Assembly (NCBI RefSeq): GCF_003967355.1
Contig: NZ_BIFH01000056.1
Coordinates: 1 to 64,000, forward strand
Source of the DNA: Embleya hyalina
GTDB lineage: Bacteria > Actinomycetota > Actinomycetes > Streptomycetales > Streptomycetaceae
Reading direction: 5' to 3'
Length of the DNA: 64,000 bases
Shown: positions 30,860 to 37,967 of the stretch, one piece after another
Layout: each line of letters begins with the position of its first letter
How positions within the stretch are numbered: position 1 is the stretch's first letter
Notes under the pieces: generated by a model
The model's input: the letters and a program-made list of their open reading frames with translations, nothing else
Told to the model about the DNA's origin: nothing
Databases searched by the model: none
Made by a program: the position numbers and the translations under genes

Positions 30860-31285
30860 CTACGGTTCGAGCATGAGCAGTTCGTGCCGGCTGCGCTCGC
30901 GCACGGCCCACCAGCACGGCAGGTAGACCACCGCCGGCACACCGGCCACCAGGATCGACCACGTCGGGCAGGCCATCAGTATCGCCACCAGCGCGACGAA
31001 CACGTGGATCAGGCCCACCGCGGCCGCACGCCCCAGCGCGCCGGTGCCGCGCCGCAGCGCGTCGCGCACCCCGACCACACCGAAACCGCACATCACGGCG
31101 ATGCCCGCGCACAACACCGACGCGATCAGCAGCAGATCGCCGAGCCCCTCCAGGCTCTTGCGGTCGTCGCGCACCGCGAACGACATCACCGCCAGGGTGC
31201 CCGCGCCCACGCTCATCAGCAGTGTCTCCACGGCCAACGCGATCAGCAGCGTGCGGAGAAAACCGATCCGACGACTTCCCCTCAT
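30860..31285 (-). CDS. Small four-helix membrane protein, unknown function
   Basis: The protein has 141 residues. There are four probable membrane segments, at about residues 10-35, 50-70, 85-105 and 108-125, with the loop motif GVVGVRDALRRGTGALGRA between the second and third. The ATG has GGGGG four bases upstream. The C-terminus is charged (RERSRHELLMLEP). I do not recognise a family. It stands alone between NAD-GDH and the ABC transporter operon. Confidence 0.65.
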   Translation of the reverse strand: MRGSRRIGFLRTLLIALAVETLLMSVGAGTLAVMSFAVRDDRKSLEGLGDLLLIASVLCAGIAVMCGFGVVGVRDALRRGTGALGRAAAVGLIHVFVALVAILMACPTWSILVAGVPAVVYLPCWWAVRERSRHELLMLEP

Positions 31286-31495
31286 TGTTCCCCCGAAATG
31301 ACGTTTTGCCCCCCGTTTGATGCGCCCCCGAACCGGTTCCGCAACAGGGGTGGCACCCTACGCCTTCGGACGATGCCACACGGAATCGTGTTCCCGACGG
31401 CGGTATCCGTAACGAGTCCGGCACGAAACGTCGAGGCCGCGAGGCGGTTGCCCGGAAGTCACCGGACCGCCCCGCGGCCGTCGTCCACCTGTCGA
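31286..31495. other. Intergenic region between a membrane protein gene and the ABC operon end
   Basis: About 210 bases. It holds the upstream region of the leftward membrane protein gene; no hairpin of note follows the last permease gene (stop at 31496). No further gene is supported. Confidence 0.4.
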
Positions 31496-32413
31496 CTACT
31501 TCACGGCGCCCGCCATCACGCCCTGCACGAAGTAGCGCTGGAAGCCGAAGAACACGAGCACCGGGACGATCAGCGACAGGAACGCGCCGGGGGCCAGCAC
31601 GTCGATGTTGGCGCCGAACGCCCGGGACTGCGACTGCAGGGCCACCGTCAGCGGCGCCGATTCGGTGTCCGCGTAGATCAGCGCGATCAGCATGTCGTTC
31701 CACACCCACAGGAACTGGAAGATGCCGAGCGAGGCGATCGCGGGCAGCCCCAGCGGCAGGATGACCCGGAAGAAGATGGTCAGATCCGTGCCGCCGTCCA
31801 TCCGCGCGGCCTCGAGCAGATCGCGCGGGATGCCCGCGAAGTAGTTGCGGAGCAGGAACACCGCGAACGGCAGGCCGAACGCGACGTGGAAGAGCACCAC
31901 GCCCGTGATCGTGCCGAACAGCCCGGTGTCCCCGTACAACTTCGAGATCGGGATCAGCGCCACCTGCACCGGCACCACGAGCAGCCCGACCACGACCAGG
32001 AACAGCCAGTCCCGACCGGGGAATTCCAGCCAGGCGAAGGCGTAGGCGGCCAGCGAGCCGATCAGGATCACCAGGAGCGTGCTGGGCACGGTGATCCAGA
32101 TCGTGTTGAAGAACGCCCGGGTCATGTCCTTGTTGTCGAGCAGCTTGTCGTAGTTCGAGAAGGTCAGGTCGCTCGGCTTGCCGAGCACCTTCCACCAGCC
32201 GGACTTGCTCATCTCCTGCGGATCGCGCAGCGAGGACACCAGCAGGCCGAACGTGGGCATCAGCCAGAACAGCGCGATCAGCGCCAGCAGGACCGCCGCC
32301 AGGCCGCCGCCGGTGCGGCCGACGATCCGCGAGGCGAGGCCGCGCCTGATCCCCATCTCCGGTCGTGGCGGCGGGGAGGGCTTCGTCGGGTCGGAGGCCG
32401 CGGGCGCGCTCAC
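31496..32413 (-). CDS. Carbohydrate-type ABC transporter permease (MalG-like)
   Basis: The protein has 305 residues with six membrane segments. The EAA loop that contacts the ATPase reads AGIPRDLLEAARMDGGTDL, and the preceding part FHVAFGLPFAVFLLRNYF is typical of MalG/LacG permeases. A Pro-rich cytoplasmic N-terminus precedes the first segment. GTG 32413 makes a GTGA overlap with the MalF-like gene, implying coupled synthesis. It is the last gene of the operon; with the other permease it should form the transmembrane channel of the importer. Confidence 0.93.
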   Translation of the reverse strand: MSAPAASDPTKPSPPPRPEMGIRRGLASRIVGRTGGGLAAVLLALIALFWLMPTFGLLVSSLRDPQEMSKSGWWKVLGKPSDLTFSNYDKLLDNKDMTRAFFNTIWITVPSTLLVILIGSLAAYAFAWLEFPGRDWLFLVVVGLLVVPVQVALIPISKLYGDTGLFGTITGVVLFHVAFGLPFAVFLLRNYFAGIPRDLLEAARMDGGTDLTIFFRVILPLGLPAIASLGIFQFLWVWNDMLIALIYADTESAPLTVALQSQSRAFGANIDVLAPGAFLSLIVPVLVFFGFQRYFVQGVMAGAVK

Positions 32414-33771
32414 CGGTTCTCCCTTCGGAAGCGACGGATGTTGAACAACATCGCCGGCAGCACCAGCAGGAACAGCAGGATGCCGATGGCACTGCCCAGG
32501 CCCTGGTTGTTGCCGCCGCCGAAGGAGGCGATGTACATCTGCAGGGCCAGGACGTTGGCCTCCTTCTGCGACGAGCCCAGCGAGATGATGTACACCAGGT
32601 CGAAGATCTTCAGCACGTTGATCACCAGGGTGACCATCACCACCACGAGCACGGGAGCGAGCAGCGGGATGGTGACCCGGCGGAAGACCTGCCACTCGGT
32701 CGCGCCGTCCACCCGGGCCGCCTCCAGCGCGTCCCGGGGGATCGCGGCCAGGCCCGCGGCGATCAGCACCATCGCGAAGCCGGCCCACATCCAGATGTAG
32801 GCGCCGATGATCGCGGCGGTGATCAGGTTCGGCCCGAGCCAGTCGTAGCCGGCGAAGGACTTGGCGAAGTTGGACGCGGCCAGGCGCAGTTGCACCGGGC
32901 CGCCCTCGGCGGCGGACGCGGGCAGGGTGAACGAGCCGTCCTTGCCGGTGGTCGTGCTCGCGACGGTGTGTCCGCCCCGGACCGCCTCCACCTTCACGCC
33001 CGGCAACCCCTTCTCGCCGGGGTCGACCACGCCGGGTTTGCCGGCGTTGCCCTTGCTGAAGTCGATCCAGACCACGCCGCCCAGGCCGCCGGCGGCCGGC
33101 ACGCCGGGCCGGGCGTTCCGCGCGTCGCCGGGGATCTTGTTCGCGGGCAGCGCGACCAGCGGCAGCAACGCGGTGCCGTCGGCCGCGGTGCCGGCCCTGG
33201 TGAGGAAGCCGCCGCCCTGGGGGGTGAGTACGGCGTCGTTGCGCGGGCGGGCGCCGGGATACGGCGCGCCCTCGCTGAACACGTCGTGCACGCTGGTCAT
33301 CACCGCGTTGGCCACGCCCTGGTCCGGGTCGCGGTCGTACACCAGCCGGAAGGTGATGCCGGCGGCCAGCATGGACACCGCCATCGGCATGAACACGATC
33401 AGCTTGAACGCGGTGGCGAACCGCACGCGTTCGGTGAGCACCGCGAAGACCAGGCCGAGCGCGGTGACCGCGGCGGGCACCACCAGGACCCAGATCAGGT
33501 TGTTCTTCAGCGCGGTGAACGTGTTGTCGTCGGTGAACAGTTCCTTGTAGTTGTCGATCCCCACGAAGTCCGACCAGCCGTCCGCGCCGAACAGGCTGCG
33601 AATCAGCGACCACACGATCGGATAGGCGACCAGGACGGCGAGCATGACGATGGCCGGCAGCAGGAACAGCCAGCCGAGCAGGGTGCCCGAACCGAGCCCG
33701 CGCGTCTCGCGCGCGGGCGTCGGCTTTGTCTTCTCGGGCACCGCGACCTGTGCGGGTGCCTTGTCACTCAT
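32410..33771 (-). CDS. Carbohydrate-type ABC transporter permease (MalF-like) with inserted extracellular domain
   Basis: The protein has 453 residues, well over the usual 290-330. The first membrane segment is near residues 33-55, and the EAA loop is AAIPRDALEAARVDGATEWQ at about 342-361. Between the third and fourth membrane segments there is an extra stretch of about 140 residues (165-308, DNA 32848-33279). Its second half reads like a Cna-B or carboxypeptidase-regulatory beta sandwich: DPGEKGLPGVKVEAV, then TTTGKDGSFTLP. Such domains bind ligands or stiffen surface proteins, so this part probably lies outside the cell near the binding protein. The gene starts nine bases after the solute-binding gene. 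Confidence 0.9.
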   Translation of the reverse strand: MSDKAPAQVAVPEKTKPTPARETRGLGSGTLLGWLFLLPAIVMLAVLVAYPIVWSLIRSLFGADGWSDFVGIDNYKELFTDDNTFTALKNNLIWVLVVPAAVTALGLVFAVLTERVRFATAFKLIVFMPMAVSMLAAGITFRLVYDRDPDQGVANAVMTSVHDVFSEGAPYPGARPRNDAVLTPQGGGFLTRAGTAADGTALLPLVALPANKIPGDARNARPGVPAAGGLGGVVWIDFSKGNAGKPGVVDPGEKGLPGVKVEAVRGGHTVASTTTGKDGSFTLPASAAEGGPVQLRLAASNFAKSFAGYDWLGPNLITAAIIGAYIWMWAGFAMVLIAAGLAAIPRDALEAARVDGATEWQVFRRVTIPLLAPVLVVVMVTLVINVLKIFDLVYIISLGSSQKEANVLALQMYIASFGGGNNQGLGSAIGILLFLLVLPAMLFNIRRFRRENR

Positions 33772-33780
33772 GGCCGTCGA

Positions 33781-35124
33781 TCACCCGGCCGAGAACGCCT
33801 TGGCGGCGTCCGCCTCCAGCTTGGCCTGCGCCCCCGCGACATCGGAGGGATTGCGCAGGAAGTCCTGGAGGTCGCGCCACTCGCCCTCGCCCTTGGTGCC
33901 GCCGAACGCCGCCGGCGTCTGGTCGGAGAGGTCGAAGCGGAAGTCGTCGCCCGCCGCGATCAGGTTCTTCGCGATCCCGCGCGTGGTGTCGTCGCGGTAG
34001 GCCGCGAAGTCCAGGTTCTTGTTCGGCGAGAGGTAACCGCCCTGCTGCGCCCATACCTTGGCCGCGTCCGGCGAGGCCAGATACTTCAGCAGCGCCTGGG
34101 CGCCGGGGGAGTCCTTCATCGCCACCGCCACGTCGCCGCCGGTGACCACCGGCGCCTTGCCGGTGCCGACCGCGGGGAAGCCGAAGAACTTCGCGTCGGT
34201 GCCGATCTTGGCCTTGGTGTCCTTGATGATGTTGGTGCCGATGAAGTCGCCGCCCGCGATCATGCCCGCCTTCGGCGGATCGCCGAACGCCTGCGGTACG
34301 GACGCGGGGAACTCGGTCTGGAGCACGCCGCCGGATCCGCCGGGGAACCAGTCGCCCTTGCCGAAGACCTGGGCCAGCGTCTCCAGCGCGGCCTTCACCG
34401 AGGGGTCGGTCCACGGGATCTTGTGCTTGGCCAGTTGGTCGTACTTCTCCGGGCCCGCCTGGCTCAGGTAGATGTTCTCGAACCAGTCGGTGAGCACCCA
34501 GCCGTCGGCGCCGCCGATCGCGAACGGCGGTGTGCCCGAGTCGGAGATCAGGCCGGCGTTCTTGAGCAGGTCGTCCCAGGTCTTCGCCTCGGTCGCGCCG
34601 GCGTTCTCGTAGACCTTGGCGTTGTACCAGATCAGCGACTTGTTGGCGCCCTTGTAGTACACGCCGTAGAGCTTGTCCTGGTAGGAGCCGAGCTTTTGCC
34701 ACTGGCCGGAGAAGTTGGCCTGCACGGCCTGCTGGACGTCCGGCGCGAGCGGCTTGATCCAGCCCTTCTGCGCGAACTGCTGGAGTACGCCCGGCTGGGC
34801 CAGGAACGCCACGTCCGGCGGCGCGTTGCCCTCGACCCGCTGGCCCAGGAACGTGGAGGCGCTGTCGCCGGTGGGGATGAACTCGGTCTTGGCCCCCGTA
34901 CGCTTCTCGAAGTCGGCGAGCACCTTCTTGAACGCGGCCTGTTCGTCACCGGTCCACACCGCCGCGACGCTCACCGTGGTGCCGTCGAGCCTGGGTACCG
35001 GCGCACCGCCGCCGCTCGGCGTCGAGTCGCTCTTCTTGTCCTTGCCGTCGCCGTCGTCGCTGCAGGCCGCGAGACCCATGGCGAGCATCGAGGCGACCGC
35101 CAAGGCGCCCACAAGCCGCTTCAC
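33781..35124 (-). CDS. Extracellular solute-binding lipoprotein of the ABC importer
   Basis: The protein has 447 residues. The signal peptide ends in lipobox LAAC (Cys21), followed by a charged Asp/Lys linker. The mature part is a family 1 solute-binding fold: VSVAAVWTGDEQAAFKKVLADFEKRTG, GNAPPDVAFLAQPGVLQQFA, and LYGVYYKGANKSLIWYN. The sequence resembles alpha-glucoside or other sugar binders in style, but the ligand cannot be named. The GTG start overlaps the stop of the ATPase gene (GTGA). It delivers substrate to the two permeases encoded next. Confidence 0.92.
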   Translation of the reverse strand: MKRLVGALAVASMLAMGLAACSDDGDGKDKKSDSTPSGGGAPVPRLDGTTVSVAAVWTGDEQAAFKKVLADFEKRTGAKTEFIPTGDSASTFLGQRVEGNAPPDVAFLAQPGVLQQFAQKGWIKPLAPDVQQAVQANFSGQWQKLGSYQDKLYGVYYKGANKSLIWYNAKVYENAGATEAKTWDDLLKNAGLISDSGTPPFAIGGADGWVLTDWFENIYLSQAGPEKYDQLAKHKIPWTDPSVKAALETLAQVFGKGDWFPGGSGGVLQTEFPASVPQAFGDPPKAGMIAGGDFIGTNIIKDTKAKIGTDAKFFGFPAVGTGKAPVVTGGDVAVAMKDSPGAQALLKYLASPDAAKVWAQQGGYLSPNKNLDFAAYRDDTTRGIAKNLIAAGDDFRFDLSDQTPAAFGGTKGEGEWRDLQDFLRNPSDVAGAQAKLEADAAKAFSAG

Positions 35125-36332
35125 GCATCCTCCGTAATGGACAGACCCGTCTCCGGGTCGAAGAAGTGCAGCCGGTCGGTCGCCACCCGCATCACCACGC
35201 CGGCGCCCTCGCGGGCGCGGGTGCGCGGGCCGAAGCGGGCCACGAGTTCGGAGTGCGCCGCGTCCGGGTCGGGCACCTGTTCCTCCGCGCCGACGTCGCG
35301 CGCCAGTTCCTGGACGTCCTCGGTCACCGCCGGCGGCGCGTCCACGCTCACGTGGACCAGCACCTCGGAACCCATCGCCTCGACCAGATCGGCCTCGGCC
35401 CGCAACACCGCGCCCGGCGCGGGCTCGGCGCCCTCCAGGGCGGCGTCGTGCAGGTCCTCCGGCCGGATGCCGACGATCAGCGACCGCCCGGCGTATCCGG
35501 CCAGGGCCGGCCGGGCGGCGAGCACCTCGGCGGGCACGGACAACCGCTGACTGCCCACGTCCACCGCGAAGTCGCCCGCCTCGTCGCGGGTCAGCGCGCC
35601 GGTGAGCAGGTTCATCGCGGGCGAGCCGATGAAGCCCGCCACGAACAGGTTGACCGGGTGGTCGTACAACTCCTGGGGTGGCGCGACCTGCTGGAGCACC
35701 CCCTTCTTCATCACCGCGACCCGATCGCCGAGCGTCATCGCCTCGGTCTGATCGTGCGTCACATACAGCGTGGTGACGCCGAGTTCGCGGGTCAGCCGGG
35801 CGATCTGGGCACGCATCTGCACGCGTAGCTTCGCGTCGAGATTGGACAGCGGTTCGTCCATCAGGAACGCCTGGGGCTCACGGACGATCGCCCGGCCCAT
35901 CGCCACCCGTTGTCGCTGTCCGCCGGAGAGTTGGCGCGGTTTGCGGCCGAGGTGCTCGGCCAGTCCCAGTGTCCGCGCCGCCCGATCGACCCGCTCGCGA
36001 ATCTCCGTCTTGGGCAATTTCCGCAATCGGAGCCCGAATCCGATGTTGTCCCGCACGTTCAGATGCGGATACAGGGCGTAGCTCTGGAACACCATCGCCA
36101 CGTCCCGATCCCGCGAGGGGACCCGGTTGACCACCCGATCCCCGATGCTGACCGTGCCCTCGCTGATCTCCTCCAGGCCGGCCACCATGCGTAACGCGGT
36201 GGTCTTGCCACATCCGGACGGACCGACCAATACCAGGAACTCCCCGTCCGCAACAGTCAGATCGAGCGAGGTGACCGCTCTCGTGCCATCGGTGTAAACC
36301 TTTCCGACCCCATCCAGAACCACTTCCGCCAC
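35121..36332 (-). CDS. Sugar ABC transporter ATPase (MsiK/UgpC-like)
   Basis: The protein has 403 residues. The nucleotide-binding domain has Walker A GPSGCGKTTALRM, signature LSGGQRQRVAMGRAI, Walker B AFLMDEPLSNLDAKL and the switch His in YVTHDQTEAM. The C-terminal 130 residues form an OB-type regulatory domain (VGIRPEDLHDAALEG). GTG 36332 has GGGGGAAA upstream. Many Streptomyces sugar importers lack their own ATPase and share MsiK, so a dedicated copy as the first gene of the operon is notable. It is the promoter-proximal gene, divergent from the SHMT gene. Confidence 0.93.
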   Translation of the reverse strand: MAEVVLDGVGKVYTDGTRAVTSLDLTVADGEFLVLVGPSGCGKTTALRMVAGLEEISEGTVSIGDRVVNRVPSRDRDVAMVFQSYALYPHLNVRDNIGFGLRLRKLPKTEIRERVDRAARTLGLAEHLGRKPRQLSGGQRQRVAMGRAIVREPQAFLMDEPLSNLDAKLRVQMRAQIARLTRELGVTTLYVTHDQTEAMTLGDRVAVMKKGVLQQVAPPQELYDHPVNLFVAGFIGSPAMNLLTGALTRDEAGDFAVDVGSQRLSVPAEVLAARPALAGYAGRSLIVGIRPEDLHDAALEGAEPAPGAVLRAEADLVEAMGSEVLVHVSVDAPPAVTEDVQELARDVGAEEQVPDPDAAHSELVARFGPRTRAREGAGVVMRVATDRLHFFDPETGLSITEDA

Positions 36333-36611
36333 GAATTTCCCCCGAGGGTGGACAGATGTCGCCTTCCGATGTCCTGTCGTACGCCTGGTGTGGCGTTCGC
36401 CACAAGCCCTGCCCCGCGCAACGAGCCTTATTCGTGACTTTCGATCATCAGTGCGTAATGGGGGGACGGATGCCGGTCGCGCTCCGTATGCTGGCCGTGC
36501 CGCGACTGGCGTACACGTGGAATGACCACGGGGGAGCGGCGGTTCCGCCGACGAGGTGTCGTCCGCCTGGGCACCCGGCTCACATCCGTTGTGAACCGAG
36601 CCGGAGGAATG
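36333..36611. promoter_or_regulatory. Divergent promoter region, ABC operon and SHMT gene
   Basis: This gap of about 280 bp should contain promoters in both directions. A TATGCT at 36487-36492 could be a rightward -10 element, but I see no good -35 partner. A near-perfect inverted repeat at 36389-36404 is listed separately. The ribosome site GGAGGA before the SHMT gene lies at 36603-36608. Confidence 0.5.
36389..36404. promoter_or_regulatory. Candidate operator palindrome TGTGGCG-TT-CGCCACA
   Basis: There is a 7-bp inverted repeat with a two-base spacer about 57 bp upstream of the ABC ATPase start. Size and position fit a dimeric repressor, for example a LacI-type sugar regulator, but no regulator gene is in the window, so the identity is open. 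Confidence 0.45.
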
Positions 36612-37859
36612 ATGGACCGTCATGTCGAACTCGGCCGTACCGACCCGGAGATCGCGTCGCTCGTGCGGGCCGAGGAGGAGTTGCAGCAGGACACGCTGCG
36701 GCTGATCCCGAGTGAGAACTACGTCTCCGCCGCCGTATTGGAGGCGACCGGGACGGTGCTCACCAACAAGTATTCCGAGGGGTATCCCGGCCGGCGCTAC
36801 TACGAGGGCCAGCAGAACGTCGACCCGATCGAGAACATCGCGCGCGAGCGGGCGAAGTCGCTGTTCGGTGTGGACCACGCCAACGTGCAGCCCTACTCGG
36901 GCTCGCCGGCCAACCTCGCGGTCTACCTCGCCTTCGCCCGGCCCGGTGACACGGTGCTGGGCATGGCGCTGCCGAGCGGCGGACACCTCACCCACGGCTG
37001 GGGCGTGTCCGCGACCGGGACGTGGTTCCGGGGCGTGCGCTACGGGGTGCGCGCGGACACCGGGCGCACCGACCTCGACGAGGTGCGCGACGTGGCCCTG
37101 CGGGAGCGGCCGAGGCTGATCTTCTGCGGCGGCACGGCCGTGCCGCGCACGGTGGACTTCGCCGCGTTCGCGGAGATCGCCCGCGAGGTGGACGCGATCC
37201 TGGTCGCGGACGTCGCGCACATCGCCGGGCTGATCGCGGCCGAGGTGCACCCCTCGCCGGTCCCGCACGTGGACGTGGTGTCCACCACCACGCACAAGAC
37301 GCTGCGCGGCCCGCGCGGCGCGATGCTGATGTGCCGTGCCGAGCACGCCAAGGCGATCGACAAGGCGGTCTTCCCGGGCCTGCAAGGGGGGCCGCACAAC
37401 CACACCACGGCGGCGATCGCGGTCGCGCTGCGCGAGGCGGCGACGGAGGACTTCCGGGCCTACGCGCGGCAGGTGGTGGCGAACGCGAAACGGCTGGGCG
37501 AGGAACTGGCCGCGCGCGGCTTCGAGTTGGTTTCCGGCGGGACGGACACGCACCTGCTTTTGGTGGACCTGACCCGGCGCGGGGTGCCGGGCAAGGTCGC
37601 GGCGCGGGCGCTCGACCGGGCGGGGATCGTGGTCAACTACAACACGGTGCCGTTCGACACCCGGTCGCCGTTCGATCCTTCGGGGATTCGGTTGGGGACG
37701 CCGGCGCTCACGTCGCGCGGCGTGGGGGTGGAGGACATGGCGTCGGTCGCGGGCTGGATCGATCGGGTGGTCGGGGGGTCGGAGGCCGAGGAGGCTCGCG
37801 TGCGCGTCGAGGTGCGGGAGTTTTTGGCGCGGTTTCCGGCGCCCGGGTTGGCCGTGTAG
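36612..37859 (+). CDS. Serine hydroxymethyltransferase-family PLP enzyme, variant
   Basis: The protein has 415 residues, normal for the family. SHMT converts serine and tetrahydrofolate to glycine and methylene-tetrahydrofolate. PLP-site features are present: IPSENYVSAAVLEA, LPSGGHLTHGWGV, VADVAHIAGL, and the Schiff-base Lys in STTTHKTLRGPRG; the substrate Arg lies in GIRLGTPALTSRG. Two normally conserved spots differ: the usual G-x-S-A-Y segment is CGGTAVPR (Ser to Thr, Tyr to Val), and the HSGxQAN segment is YSGSPAN. It may therefore be a paralogue with altered substrate use. ATG 36612 has GGAGGA three bases upstream; ATG 36609 is adjacent. Confidence 0.85.
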   Translation: MDRHVELGRTDPEIASLVRAEEELQQDTLRLIPSENYVSAAVLEATGTVLTNKYSEGYPGRRYYEGQQNVDPIENIARERAKSLFGVDHANVQPYSGSPANLAVYLAFARPGDTVLGMALPSGGHLTHGWGVSATGTWFRGVRYGVRADTGRTDLDEVRDVALRERPRLIFCGGTAVPRTVDFAAFAEIAREVDAILVADVAHIAGLIAAEVHPSPVPHVDVVSTTTHKTLRGPRGAMLMCRAEHAKAIDKAVFPGLQGGPHNHTTAAIAVALREAATEDFRAYARQVVANAKRLGEELAARGFELVSGGTDTHLLLVDLTRRGVPGKVAARALDRAGIVVNYNTVPFDTRSPFDPSGIRLGTPALTSRGVGVEDMASVAGWIDRVVGGSEAEEARVRVEVREFLARFPAPGLAV

Positions 37860-37967
37860 TCGGTCGGCTCGGGTTGGTTCGCCCGCCCGCTCCATCCGTT
37901 GCGTTTGGTCGTCGGGCTGCGGGTTTACGGCGTTCGGGGCGCCGATCCGGCCTGTTGGGCTTTGTGG

